Part shown: positions 33,600 to 43,600 of the stretch, in pieces
Position numbering within the stretch: the stretch's first letter is position 1
Layout: the number at the start of each line of letters is the position of its first letter
From: Candidatus Gottesmanbacteria bacterium
Lineage (GTDB): Bacteria > Patescibacteria > Microgenomatia > 2-02-FULL-39-11
Length of the DNA stretch: 64,000 bases
Assembly (NCBI GenBank): GCA_016186795.1
Contig: JACPKY010000002.1
Coordinates: 941,814 to 1,005,813 of the forward strand
Direction of reading: 5' to 3'
The notes under the pieces: model-generated
Database searches by the model: none
The model's input: the letters and a program-made list of their open reading frames with translations, nothing else
Told to the model about the DNA's origin: nothing
Translations under genes and position numbers: made by a program

Positions 33600-34241
33600 A
33601 TGGTTACTACTGAGATAAGCCCGGGTGAACCTATAAATCTTTCCAAAGATTTCACAACATCCGGATATTGGGACATTTTAGAAATTGAAGAATTTATGTT
33701 CCGAGGGAAATATGAAAGAATTGGTGCAGATTGTTGGGGAGTGGGAGGTCCATGTGCGCATAGTAAGGGTGGTAAATGTGGCGAATTTGTGAGTTGTCAA
33801 GCGGCAAATAGGGCTATGATAGTAGATGATGCAGACGAAATTATTGCATGCCCATTATTTGTTGATCTGGATGAGTCATGGAGAGGAGCGTCTTTGTTTT
33901 ACGAAAAAGTAAAAAATCTAGATAGATTCCGGAATATAGACGATAAAGATAGCCGACTAAAGCATAGATTGATTGATCTTGATGGGGAGCCTCTTGAACC
34001 TGATGAAGTACTTGAAGCTGAGGATGAAAGATCGACACAGAGATTAGAATGGTATCAACCTTCTAGATTGCAAGATGCTTTACTCCTAATTGATAGACGA
34101 AGGAGAGTCAATATGAGTCGGGTAGGTGATGAGTGGGAAGATCAATCAGAATTTGAATTACCTTCTTCAAAAACAATCGAAGATCTATCATCTAGGCAGA
34201 GAGAGATTTTAATAGACTTTCGTAGAGAACATAACTTATGA
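33600..34241 (+). CDS. Unknown Cys-rich protein between guaB and guaA
   Basis: The 213-aa product is not recognised. Five Cys cluster between residues 45 and 84 (C45, C52, C60, C66, C84), in the setting DCWGVGGPCAHSKGGKC, which suggests a metal or Fe-S site or a structural zinc. The rest is acidic and hydrophilic without membrane spans. It sits 6 nt after guaB and its stop overlaps the guaA start (ATGA), so it is expressed within the guanine nucleotide operon. A link to GMP synthesis is inferred from position only. Confidence 0.7.
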   Translation: MVTTEISPGEPINLSKDFTTSGYWDILEIEEFMFRGKYERIGADCWGVGGPCAHSKGGKCGEFVSCQAANRAMIVDDADEIIACPLFVDLDESWRGASLFYEKVKNLDRFRNIDDKDSRLKHRLIDLDGEPLEPDEVLEAEDERSTQRLEWYQPSRLQDALLLIDRRRRVNMSRVGDEWEDQSEFELPSSKTIEDLSSRQREILIDFRREHNL

Positions 34242-35755
34242 TTCTAATTATTGATTTTGGTTCACAAACTACTCATCTTATTAGCCGGCGGATAAAAGAT
34301 TTAGGGGTAAAAACTCACATCGTCTTACCAAATCAAGCGGTTTCTGCTATAAAGCAATACCAACCTAAAGGCATCATACTTTCCGGAGGCCCTTCCTCTG
34401 TCTATGGGAAAGATGCCCTCCTCGTCGACAAAAAAATTTTTGATGAAAATATCCCCATTTTAGGTATTTGCTATGGTCATGAAGTACTTGCTCATCTTTT
34501 AGGCGGAAAGGTTGAAACAGGAGTTAGAAAAGAATATGGTCCGGAAACACTCACGATCACCAAAGATACGAGTTTATTCAAAGGGCTCAATAGGCAAGAG
34601 CTTGTCTGGAATAGTCATTTCGACCGAGTCGTAGCTCCTCCAAGTGGAGCTCAAATAACTGGTTTTACTCCATCAGTTTCTGTTGCTGCATTTGCCGATG
34701 AGGAAAAGAGACTATATGGGACGATGTTTCATCCAGAATCCCACCACACTACATCCGGCAATAAAATTCTTTCTAACTTTCTTATTGATATATGTGGTGA
34801 AATACCAACAGATCAGAAAATTAATAGAGAAGAGATTGTAGGTAGTATTAAAGAAACAATTAGAGACGATTTGGCAGTTTGTGCGCTATCGGGAGGAATA
34901 GATTCGGCTGTTGCGGCAGTTCTTACCTACAAAGCTATTGGGGATAAACTTACTTGTCTTTACGTTGATACGGGTATGATGAGACTGGATGAAACAGAGC
35001 AAATTATTGGAATGTTTAAGAAAAATTTCCAATTAAACCTGGAAGTATTGCGGGCCGAAAAAGAATTCCTGGAAGCTCTAAAAGGAATAATTGATCCTGA
35101 GGAAAAAAGGAAAACGGTCGGGCGTGTTTTTATAGAGGTTTTTGAAAGAGAAGCCAAAAAACTCGGGGCCACATTTCTCATTCAGGGAACTATTTATCCT
35201 GACGTTATTGAAAGCAAAGGTAGCCAGCATGCACAAAATATCAAATCACACCACAATGTCGGAGGGCTGCCGAAGAAACACGGGTTCAAAATTGTTGAAC
35301 CATTGAGAAATTTATATAAAGATGAGGTTCGAGAGCTGGCAAAAGAGCTTGGATTTCCTCATGAGCTTATCTGGCGTCATGTTTTCCCAGGACCAGGTCT
35401 TGCGGTGAGGATCATCGGCGAAGTTACCAAAGAAAAATTAGATATTTTACGCAAAGCCGACGCTATCATTGTTGAAGAACTCAAAAAGGCTGGACTCTAT
35501 GAAAAAATCTGGATGGGGTTTGCTATCTTTGCGGGAATTAAAACGACCGGAGTTGCGGGAGATGAGAGAAAGTATGGGGAGACTATTGCACTTCGAGTCA
35601 TCGAATCCAAAGATACCATGTCGGCAGATTGGGTCCGACTTCCATATGATCTACTCGATAAAATCTCTCATCGAATTGTGACAGAGGTGTATGAAGTTGT
35701 CCGAGTAGTGTATGACATCACCACCAAACCTCCTGCAACCATGGAGTGGGAATAA
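34238..35755 (+). CDS. guaA: GMP synthase (glutamine-hydrolysing)
   Basis: GMP synthase aminates XMP to GMP using ammonia released from glutamine. The class I amidotransferase triad is C78 (GICYGHE), H165 and E167 (MFHPESHH). The ATP pyrophosphatase P-loop is SGGIDS (218-223), followed by the dimerisation domain with VFPGPGLAVRIIGEVT and the C-terminal signature TKPPATMEWE. Length (505 aa) is normal. It overlaps the preceding unknown gene by 4 nt and completes the IMP-to-GMP route with guaB. Confidence 0.97.
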   Translation: MILIIDFGSQTTHLISRRIKDLGVKTHIVLPNQAVSAIKQYQPKGIILSGGPSSVYGKDALLVDKKIFDENIPILGICYGHEVLAHLLGGKVETGVRKEYGPETLTITKDTSLFKGLNRQELVWNSHFDRVVAPPSGAQITGFTPSVSVAAFADEEKRLYGTMFHPESHHTTSGNKILSNFLIDICGEIPTDQKINREEIVGSIKETIRDDLAVCALSGGIDSAVAAVLTYKAIGDKLTCLYVDTGMMRLDETEQIIGMFKKNFQLNLEVLRAEKEFLEALKGIIDPEEKRKTVGRVFIEVFEREAKKLGATFLIQGTIYPDVIESKGSQHAQNIKSHHNVGGLPKKHGFKIVEPLRNLYKDEVRELAKELGFPHELIWRHVFPGPGLAVRIIGEVTKEKLDILRKADAIIVEELKKAGLYEKIWMGFAIFAGIKTTGVAGDERKYGETIALRVIESKDTMSADWVRLPYDLLDKISHRIVTEVYEVVRVVYDITTKPPATMEWE

Positions 35756-35803
35756 TTTGACAAAGAGGTAGTCCACTGGCAGAATAAGAAGTCCTTTCAC
35801 TTT

Positions 35804-37867
35804 ATGGGAAAATTAAAGCCTACTTTGGGAAAGGAATCGCTCCACCTTCTCCGGACATTCTTTTCTATCCTTGGTTTTGTCCTTTTTTTCAATCTCTTTC
35901 TCTTTCATGCCTTTGCGGGAGTTTCATTCTCTTTTTTCTTCTTGGGATTTTTCCTATTTAGTTCCGTTGTTTTTCTTGATGCAGTAAAGAAAGAGTTTCC
36001 CAGCAAGATAGTTGCAGGGGTACTCCTTCCCCTTGTTGTATTTTCCGTTTTGATGAATCTTCGAGCAAATGAATTTGTAAAGTTCCTACTTGGAGTGGGC
36101 ATTGTGGGGATAAACGGAATGTATCTATATGGGATAAGTAGAAGTTTATCCTTTTTCCGAAGTCTTTCTGAAGCTCTTTTTTCACCAATTATACTTGCGA
36201 AAGATTATGCTATTGCGGTAGTGAAGTTGGTAATCGATGTATTAACCCCCAACTCAATGCTGTGGAGCATTTTTGCTCTTGGGAAAAAGAAAAATTTTTC
36301 GCGTTTGATTCCTTGGGGAATGGGAATTATCATTGCTGTTCCCATTTTTTTCATCCTCGTTTCCATGTTTTCATCAGCAGATCCTATTTTTTCCTCTTAT
36401 GTTACCAATCTTGAAAAGTTTTTGGGAAAGTTTTTCCAAGGTGCATTCTGGCAGCGTCTATTTGCTCGTCTTATTCTTTCCGCAATTTTTGCTGCCTTTA
36501 TACTTCCCTTTCTATATTTAACAGGGAGGAAAACATTTTCACCACCAGTGTCGTTTCTCTCAAGATTTTCTCTTGTACCGCAGGCAACGGTTGTGATGGC
36601 GTTTGTATCGGTAGCCCTTGGAGTATTTCTCCTTATCCAGTGGCCGTATGTATTTATCTCTGTTCCTTTTGAGACGGATCTTTCTCGATTTGGTGTGGCA
36701 ACATATTCAGAGTACGTCAAAAAAGGATTTGGTGAGCTATTAAACGTCTCTATACTTATCTATATTTTGATTTGGATTGGGCTCATTATACGGCGCCAAA
36801 CACAGAATACCGGAAGATCACTTCTTGCAATCTTGCAGCTTTTCCTCTTGGGTGAATATCTGCTATTTCTTTTTTCGATTGCGCGCAGGATTTTTCTTTA
36901 TCAAGAGTATCACGGTTGGAGTTTGGGGAGAGTCTACGGAGGATTTCTCCTTTTATGGATAATGCTTATGGCGGTCACACTTGCTCTTCGGCATATGTGG
37001 GTGAAAAGATGGGTGATAGTTGAAGTTACTGGATCAATTCTTATTATCATTGTCCTTGGCCTTTTTAATGCAGAACAGTTTCTTGCAACCGTACACCCTC
37101 CAACAGTCAATAAACGTGTTGATTACGTTTACCTCTCTCGACTTTCTGCCGATGGGGTAGAAGGGTGGAAGAAGGCATTCGATCATGCAAGAGAGGTTCT
37201 CCAAAATTCATCGTATGATAATACAATTCTAATTGACAAAGAGAATAGAAGACAGATCGTCTACGCTGGTATTATTCTTCATGCCATTTCTCGGAATTAC
37301 TCACTACTTATTGAAAAATTTGGTTCAGAGAATGACAAGCAGGCGTATTATAGATCACTTCTGAAGATGCTTGAAGAGCAAAATTCACTAGCAAGAGCAA
37401 GCGTTACCCCAATACGTAATCCTGTATCGATGTATCGGAACAATCGACCCCGAGATGAACTTATACGAGTACAACAACGTATCGAAGAAGAAAAAGAGAG
37501 GGTTAGTAAAAATGATTTCTCCGGAGAATTCCTCTCCACGATTTATATTCCATCGTGGCCCCCCTATATTACATTTGATTCACCGAATGAACAGATTATA
37601 TTTTATGATTATTTTCTTCCTGATCCTTCATATACTCAATCTCTTCACGAAAGTCGAAAGCGAGATATCGTTGATCAACTTTTTACATGGAATTATTCAG
37701 AGGTACGTGCATTCGGTGAACTGAAGGATCAATTTAGCCCGCAAGAACTTATTGACGTGCAGAAACTATTTCTAACACTCTATCAAAAAATATATTGGCA
37801 AACGAGTGAAGAAAAGGCTTATGATAACGATATTTCATTCGACACACCGTTTCTTGAGTCACTTTAA
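35804..37867 (+). CDS. DUF4173/DUF4153-like multi-span membrane protein
   Basis: The 687-aa product has about eleven or twelve predicted membrane spans over residues 15-430. A soluble C-terminal region of about 250 residues contains VNKRVDYVYLSRLSADGVEGWKKAF, a motif I associate with DUF4153/DUF4173 proteins. The function of this family is unknown. The coding sequence ends 60 nt before the iron permease gene, which has its own promoter, so it is likely a separate unit. No signal for the start other than the ATG at 35804 is obvious. Confidence 0.78.
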   Translation: MGKLKPTLGKESLHLLRTFFSILGFVLFFNLFLFHAFAGVSFSFFFLGFFLFSSVVFLDAVKKEFPSKIVAGVLLPLVVFSVLMNLRANEFVKFLLGVGIVGINGMYLYGISRSLSFFRSLSEALFSPIILAKDYAIAVVKLVIDVLTPNSMLWSIFALGKKKNFSRLIPWGMGIIIAVPIFFILVSMFSSADPIFSSYVTNLEKFLGKFFQGAFWQRLFARLILSAIFAAFILPFLYLTGRKTFSPPVSFLSRFSLVPQATVVMAFVSVALGVFLLIQWPYVFISVPFETDLSRFGVATYSEYVKKGFGELLNVSILIYILIWIGLIIRRQTQNTGRSLLAILQLFLLGEYLLFLFSIARRIFLYQEYHGWSLGRVYGGFLLLWIMLMAVTLALRHMWVKRWVIVEVTGSILIIIVLGLFNAEQFLATVHPPTVNKRVDYVYLSRLSADGVEGWKKAFDHAREVLQNSSYDNTILIDKENRRQIVYAGIILHAISRNYSLLIEKFGSENDKQAYYRSLLKMLEEQNSLARASVTPIRNPVSMYRNNRPRDELIRVQQRIEEEKERVSKNDFSGEFLSTIYIPSWPPYITFDSPNEQIIFYDYFLPDPSYTQSLHESRKRDIVDQLFTWNYSEVRAFGELKDQFSPQELIDVQKLFLTLYQKIYWQTSEEKAYDNDISFDTPFLESL

Positions 37868-37876
37868 AAATCCTTC

Positions 37877-37905
37877 TTGACAGACTATTTTTAAACTTAT
37901 ACTAT
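37877..37905 (+). promoter_or_regulatory. Promoter TTGACA-N17-TACTAT for the FTR1 gene
   Basis: The -35 hexamer TTGACA (37877-37882) and the -10 TACTAT (37900-37905) are separated by exactly 17 nt. Transcription would begin near 37912, leaving a leader of about 16 nt before the ATG at 37928. I see no Fur-like box. Confidence 0.6.
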
Positions 37906-37927
37906 TTGGGTATCAGTTTGGTTTTTT

Positions 37928-38755
37928 ATGCTCCCTTCATTTCTTATTACATTTCGAGAAGTAATCGAAGCATCACTCATCGTTGCAACGATTTTAGGTA
38001 TTCTCGTCCGGCTCAATCAAAAAAAGGAAATAAAAACGGTGTGGTGGGCAACAGCCACTGCAGCACTCGTGAGCGTTTTCTTTTTGGGGATTGGTAGTCT
38101 TTTGGGACTTAAAATTCAAGAAATATATTCAGGAAAAACAGAAGAGTTCGTAGAGGGGATTCTTATGGTGACTTCAGCTGTATTTATAACCTGGGCTGTA
38201 TTTTTCCTCCACAACTATTTTGGACGGTATAAAACAAAACTTCTCCAAAAAATTAAATCGACCGTCGAGAAAGAAGAACAAAAAGGGCTTTTTGTACTCG
38301 TCTTTACAGCGGTTTTTCGAGAAGGTTTTGAGATAGTGCTATTTCTTTCAACGATTTTTCTCTCGACAGATCCGCAGCATATTTTTACAGGTTTTGTGGG
38401 TGGTGTTTTCGGAGCACTTCTTATTTCCCTGGGTCTTTTTACCGCAACTCTTCGATTACCCGTCTTTTACGCATTCCGAATAACAAGTATTCTCCTCATC
38501 CTTTTTGCCGCAGGACTTCTTGCTCGAGGTATCCATGAATTTGCAGAGGTGGGGTTACTTCCTGAGATTGGCAAAATGACGTTTGCGTTTATGCCTCCCA
38601 AGGAGACATTTGTCGGAGATATGATAAAGGCAGTATTTGGCATTACTCAGAAAATGGATGTACTGCAACTGTCAATCTATACGACATACGTTTCATTCAT
38701 GAGTTGGTACGTGTTTCTCCGAAAATCACCGCAAACCCATAATGCTACATCTTGA
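37928..38755 (+). CDS. FTR1-family iron permease
   Basis: The 275-aa product has about seven membrane spans. It carries the paired REGxE-type motifs of FTR1/EfeU: REVIE at residues 10-14 and REGFE at 131-135. FTR1 proteins move ferric or ferrous iron across the membrane, usually with an oxidase or a periplasmic partner. No such partner is adjacent here. The middle has a soluble Lys/Glu-rich loop. It has its own well-formed promoter. Confidence 0.9.
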   Translation: MLPSFLITFREVIEASLIVATILGILVRLNQKKEIKTVWWATATAALVSVFFLGIGSLLGLKIQEIYSGKTEEFVEGILMVTSAVFITWAVFFLHNYFGRYKTKLLQKIKSTVEKEEQKGLFVLVFTAVFREGFEIVLFLSTIFLSTDPQHIFTGFVGGVFGALLISLGLFTATLRLPVFYAFRITSILLILFAAGLLARGIHEFAEVGLLPEIGKMTFAFMPPKETFVGDMIKAVFGITQKMDVLQLSIYTTYVSFMSWYVFLRKSPQTHNATS

Positions 38756-38764
38756 CAATCTTCG

Positions 38765-39325
38765 ATGAGACTTTTTGTCGCATTGGATATTCCGGAAGAT
38801 ATTAAAGAAGCACTCTTTGCCTTCACCATCAAGACTTTTTCCCATGTATCCTCGTTTGTACCAACCAGGAGAGAAAATCTCCACATAACACTTAAATTTA
38901 TAGGAGATCTTGATGTTCCAAAGCGAAAGGAAAAAGAGATACTTTCCGATATTTCCAAAAGGATTGTACGGGGATGTAAAGATATTGGACCATTTCCAGT
39001 AATACTTGGACACATTGAATATTTTAAGCAACGAAAGTTTACAGTGTATTCTCGGGTTGATTCCCCACTTGTTTTACCTCGGCTTATTCGACAGTTGCGG
39101 CGGCAATTTCTTGGGGTAGGGAAAAAAGACTCACAGAGAATTTTTCCGCATGTAACAATAGGGAGATGTAGTGAACGTGGAGAGATTGGTATTGAAGAAA
39201 AAATTCGTACGGTGAAGATAGAGAGAATCGGTTTTCTTGCTAGCACAATTGTGTTGTACGAAAGCGTACTTGCGTCCTCAGGGCCTTCGTATTTTCCCAA
39301 GATAACATTTGCGTTGCCTTTTTGA
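38765..39325 (+). CDS. thpR: RNA 2',3'-cyclic phosphodiesterase
   Basis: This 2H phosphoesterase opens 2',3'-cyclic phosphates on RNA ends. The two catalytic H-x-T/S motifs are HITL (in ENLHITLKFIGD) and HVTI (in RIFPHVTIGRC), with the MRLFVALDIPEDIKEAL start typical of ThpR/LigT proteins. At 186 aa the length fits. It starts 9 nt after the iron permease and is probably in the same transcript. Confidence 0.95.
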   Translation: MRLFVALDIPEDIKEALFAFTIKTFSHVSSFVPTRRENLHITLKFIGDLDVPKRKEKEILSDISKRIVRGCKDIGPFPVILGHIEYFKQRKFTVYSRVDSPLVLPRLIRQLRRQFLGVGKKDSQRIFPHVTIGRCSERGEIGIEEKIRTVKIERIGFLASTIVLYESVLASSGPSYFPKITFALPF

Positions 39326-39349
39326 TGGGTATAGAATAGACAGACCGAA

Positions 39350-39913
39350 ATGAGACGTATTGTTGCAATGGTCGTTATTCCTCCTCTTCTGTTTCTTATC
39401 GGCGTGAAATCTCTCTCTGCCCAAGAACTACACGGACAAGCAGCAATTCCCACACCAACGCCGCAACGGGAAGAAATCCATTATATACTTCCATATCCTG
39501 GTATGCTTCCAGACAATCCACTCTATCCAATCAAAATTGTTCGCGATAGGTTATTGCTTTTTTTTACCAGAGATCCACTTCGACGCATTGCGCTTGAAAT
39601 TCACTTGAGTGATAAGTATCTTGTGATGGGAAAATCACTGGGAGATCGCCAGATGTATGATTTTGCGATTTCGACATTTTTCAAAGGGGAAATGTATCTT
39701 TCCAGTGCTGTAAAATCGTATGAAAAACTAAAACAGAATAATAATGCTCCTCCAGGACTTATTGAAAATTTGGAAACTGCGACAAAAAAACATGAGCAGG
39801 TGTTAGAAGATTTTATGTTCTCCATAACGAACCAGACGAAGAAAGATAGCCTTGAAGGTATTCTCAATAGTACCCGTGAGACAAAAGAGAAAATTATATC
39901 TTTGAAGGAATAA
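39350..39913 (+). CDS. Secreted DUF5667-type protein
   Basis: The 187-aa product has a signal peptide (RRIVAMVVIPPLLFLIGVKSLSAQ) and then the region YILPYPGMLPDNPLYPIKIVRDRLLLFFTRDPLRRIALEIHLSDKYL typical of DUF5667, followed by helices. DUF5667 occurs in Actinobacteria and Patescibacteria, often beside sigma factors or cell-surface genes; the function is unknown. The start ATG follows a TAGAAT by 12 nt. Confidence 0.82.
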   Translation: MRRIVAMVVIPPLLFLIGVKSLSAQELHGQAAIPTPTPQREEIHYILPYPGMLPDNPLYPIKIVRDRLLLFFTRDPLRRIALEIHLSDKYLVMGKSLGDRQMYDFAISTFFKGEMYLSSAVKSYEKLKQNNNAPPGLIENLETATKKHEQVLEDFMFSITNQTKKDSLEGILNSTRETKEKIISLKE

Positions 39914-40061
39914 TATCCAAAACTGGATACAATTAGTTCCCATCTGTTTTCACACGTACTCAAGTGTTTCCTCTTACTATAATTATCTTGAAAAAAGTTA
40001 TATCTTTTTTTGCATTTGAGGCTAGTTGCAAAAGTGCTATGAAGTGATATACTTTGTTCTC

Positions 40062-40114
40062 TTGACAGGGTGTATGTAGGGTCTTACTATGATTGAGGAC
40101 ACTATAGATAGAGT
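40062..40114 (+). promoter_or_regulatory. Promoter with NrdR-box-like operator before nrdR-RNR
   Basis: A TTGACA (40062-40067) and TACTAT (40085-40090) are 17 nt apart. Immediately downstream, 40099-40114 reads ACACTATAGATAGAGT, matching 14 of 16 positions of the NrdR consensus ACACWATATATAGTGT. The box would cover +3 to +18, a repressor position. The usual second box about 31 nt away is not convincing (8/16 at 40069-40084). NrdR would thus repress its own gene and the RNR when dATP/ATP is high. Confidence 0.6.
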
Positions 40115-40125
40115 AACAAGAGTTT

Positions 40126-40145
40126 CACGCTAAGGCGTGTTTTTT
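40126..40145 (+). terminator. Hairpin CACGC-TAAG-GCGTG with U-run in the nrdR leader
   Basis: A 5-bp GC-rich stem (40126-40130/40135-40139) with a 4-nt loop is followed by six T. It lies about 30 nt after the predicted start of transcription and 30 nt before the nrdR ATG. It could attenuate transcription, but the stem is short. A 6-codon frame (MAKLLS, 40146-40166) follows, probably by chance. Confidence 0.4.
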
Positions 40146-40174
40146 ATGGCCAAATTACTTTCCTAAATGACGGT

Positions 40175-40621
40175 ATGAAGTGTCCTTACTGTACAGGAGC
40201 TGAGACAGAGGTTATTGAAACCCGAGATAGTGATGATCTGGGTACAACAAGGCGGAGACGTGAGTGTGCCAGTTGTTCGAAGCGATTTACAACATACGAA
40301 AGGGTTGAGACGGTGCCAATCATCGTCATGAAGAAGGATGGGAGGAAAGAGCAGTTTGATCGTGACAAGTTAAAACATGGGGTTTTGAAAGCGTGTGAAA
40401 AAACAGTTGTTGGCATTGAAGATATCGATCGAATTGTGGATGAGGTAGAGCGGGAACTTCGAGGTTTTGACAGTGTTGAAGTGGATAGTAAAAAAATCGG
40501 ACAGATGGTTGCAATGCGACTTAAGAAAATTGACAAGATTGCCTATATCCGTTTTGCGTCAGTTTTCCGGCGTTTCGTCGACCTTGAAGATTTTGAGAAG
40601 GAGTTACAGAAATTGTTATAA
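40175..40621 (+). CDS. nrdR: Transcriptional repressor NrdR
   Basis: NrdR senses dATP/ATP through an ATP-cone and represses ribonucleotide reductase genes. The 148-aa product has the zinc ribbon with C3, C6, C31 and C34, the RRRREC.SC..RFTTYERVE stretch, and an ATP-cone (VMKKDGRKEQFDRDKLKHGVLKACEKT onward). It is 41 nt upstream of the RNR it should control, and a NrdR-box-like site lies ahead of both. Confidence 0.97.
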   Translation: MKCPYCTGAETEVIETRDSDDLGTTRRRRECASCSKRFTTYERVETVPIIVMKKDGRKEQFDRDKLKHGVLKACEKTVVGIEDIDRIVDEVERELRGFDSVEVDSKKIGQMVAMRLKKIDKIAYIRFASVFRRFVDLEDFEKELQKLL

Positions 40622-40662
40622 CAATTATAAACGTTAAAATTTTTATAAAATAAAAAAATAGT

Positions 40663-43600
40663 ATGAAACTTTCAGGAATCCGCCAAACCGTTTTCCTTGA
40701 CCGATATTCACTCAAAGATGAGAAAGGAAATCCAGTTGAGAAAACTCCAGAACAGATGTGGAAAAGGGTCGCTCACGGAATTAGTCAGGTGGAAAAATCG
40801 AGCGTACAGAAGTATTGGGCGGAGAAATTTGAGAGTATCATGCAGGATTTTAAATTCGTTCCTGGAGGGCGGATCCTTTCGGGAGCAGGGACTGGGTACA
40901 ACGTAACATTCTATAACTGCTTTGTTATTCCTTCTCCAAAAGATTCTCGCGAGGGCATTTTAGATACCCTAAAACAAATGGTTGAGATTATGGCACGAGG
41001 AGGAGGGGTAGGAATTAATCTTTCATCACTGCGTCCCCGAGGGGCACGTGTCAAAAAGGTAAATGGGTTTTCCTCAGGCCCTTGTAACTGGGCAGAACTT
41101 TTTTCTGTTGCGACCAAAGATATCATTCAACAGGGTGGAACACGAAGAGGAGCTCTCATGCTCATGCTCTGGGATTGGCATCCGGATGTTGAGGAGTTTA
41201 TTACAGTGAAACGCGACCTTTCCCGGATAAACGGTGCCAATCTTTCAGTATGTGTTTCTGACAAATTCATGGAGGCAGTGAAAAAAGATGACGACTGGCA
41301 GCTTTATTTCCCCGATACAAATGATCGTGAGTATGATACCAAGTGGGAAGGGTATATGGATGAGTGGCTCAAGATGGGGAAGAAAGTAAAAGTTTTCAAA
41401 ACAATTAAAGCCCGGAAGCTGTGGGATCTTATTTGTGAAGCAGCGTGGGCTTCTGCAGAACCTGGTGTTGTTTTCATGGAGCGGTACAACAAATGGTCGA
41501 ACAATTGGTATTTCAACAAAATAAACTGTGTCAATCCGTGTGTCACTGGAGATACGTTGGTCTCCACAACGAATGGATTACAATCTATGCGGAAATTGTA
41601 CGAGATTGGAAAGCCATTTAGAGTTGTTGTCGATGGGAAGAATTATCTATCTACCCATGTAAAACATACAGGAGTAAAACCTGTATATCGATTGAGAACC
41701 CGTGAGGGTTATGAAATGAAATTAACAAATGACCATAAAGTCATTACGGTAAATGGTAAAAAAGAAGCAGATGAACTTGTTTCCGGTGATAAAATTTTAC
41801 TCTCACATGGAGGATCATTTGGAGTAACAGGGAATATAGAAGAAGGGAACGTATTAGGATGGCTTGTTGGCGATGGAACAATGAAAAAGGATGTGGCGAC
41901 TCTTTTCTTTTATCATAATGAGAAACAGGAATTAGCACCTCAATTTGCCTCTATGGTGGGAAAAATGGTTGAAGGAGAGGGTGTCACGCAGAGGATGTAT
42001 CCAATTTTCCCTCAATATATTGAGAAAGAAAATAAGGCAGTTGTTGAATCAGTTAGACTTTGGAGGATAGCATATCGATATGGAATAACACATGAAAATA
42101 AGTATATCGTGCCAGAACAAGTATTTGGAGGATCGGAAGAATTTCAACGAGGATTTTTGCAAGGTCTATTTTCAAGTGATGGTACGGTAATAGGTACACC
42201 AAATAAAGGCGTGAGTGTTCGTCTTACCTCTGTGAGTTATTCTCTTCTTATCGGAGTACAGCGGTTACTTCTCAATTTGGGAATTCTAAGTAAAATCTAT
42301 AAAAAAAGAAGGACAGAATCAAATCGTTTATTGCCGGATGGGCGAGGTGGGAAGAAATCATACTATTGTCAGGCATATCATGAACTTGTTATCTCAAAAG
42401 TAAGCTTAATACGGTTCGCAGCTCTAATAAATTTTCTTCAGGACAATAAGAAGAATAAACTTGCTTCATTACTCTCACTTTATGGACGGGGACCCTACAA
42501 AGAATCTTTCATGGCAACATTCTCTGCGTTGGAGAAGGATGGAGTTGAAGAAGTATTCGATATAACTGTTGCTGATATTCATCGGTTTTCCGCAAATGGA
42601 CTTATCGTATCTAACTGTGGTGAAGAGGGTCTCCCTGCATGGGGTGTATGTAACCTTTGTTCAATAAATCTTGCAGCGCTGGTGAAGGATGGGAAGATTG
42701 ACTACAAGGAACTATCTGATATTGCAAAGGTTGGCGTTCGATTTCAGGATGACATTATCGATGCCGATTCCTACGTTTTCCCCCAAATTCGGCAAGTTCA
42801 GCAAAACGGAGAAAGGCGTATTGGTCTTGGAACAATGGGTCTTGGCGATGCGCTTATTAAAATGAAGTTGCGCTATGGTTCACCTGAGTCACTTCGAGAA
42901 ATTGACAAGATTTATAAAACAATTCGAGACGCAGCATACGAATCATCGGTTGAAATCGCAAAAGAAAAAAGTCCGTTTCGAGAATTTGACGCTAAAAAAC
43001 ACCTCAAAGGGCATTTTATAAAGCGGCTTCCCAAAAAGACCCTTACAGCCATAAAAAAGTGGGGAGTGAGAAACTCTGTTCTTCTTCAACAAGCCCCAAC
43101 CGGTTCAACGTCGCTTCTTGCTGGAGTTTCCTCAGGAATCGAACCAGTCTATGAGTTTTCGTTCGTCCGCCGTGACCGCTTGGGTGAACACACGCTGTAT
43201 CATCCACTCTATGAAGAGTGGAAAAAATCTCATCCGAATGATCCCGTTCCTCCCTACTTTGTTTCAGCCAACGATTTGATACCCGAAGATCATGTACGGG
43301 TACAGGGTGCAATACAAAAGTACGTTGATGCATCGATTTCTAAAACCGTGAACGCTCCCAACAATCATACTATTGAGGATGTGCGGAAACTCTACACTCT
43401 CGCATATGAGTTAGGATGCAAAGGGGTGACATATATGCGAGAAGGAAGTAGGCCTGGAGTACTTGAGCGAATTCCTGAAAAGAAAGATGAGAAAGAAAGT
43501 GTCCAAAAAGAGAAAGCAACACCAAACGGAAACGGTCATTTGCCGGTTCGTGAAGAGATTATGCCAAGGCCAATGATGGTAGCTGGTGCAACATATCAGA

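Noticed and set aside
40146..40166. MAKLLS mini-ORF before nrdR as a regulatory leader peptide
   Set aside because: It follows the hairpin directly and has no codon bias or coupling to nrdR; likely chance.
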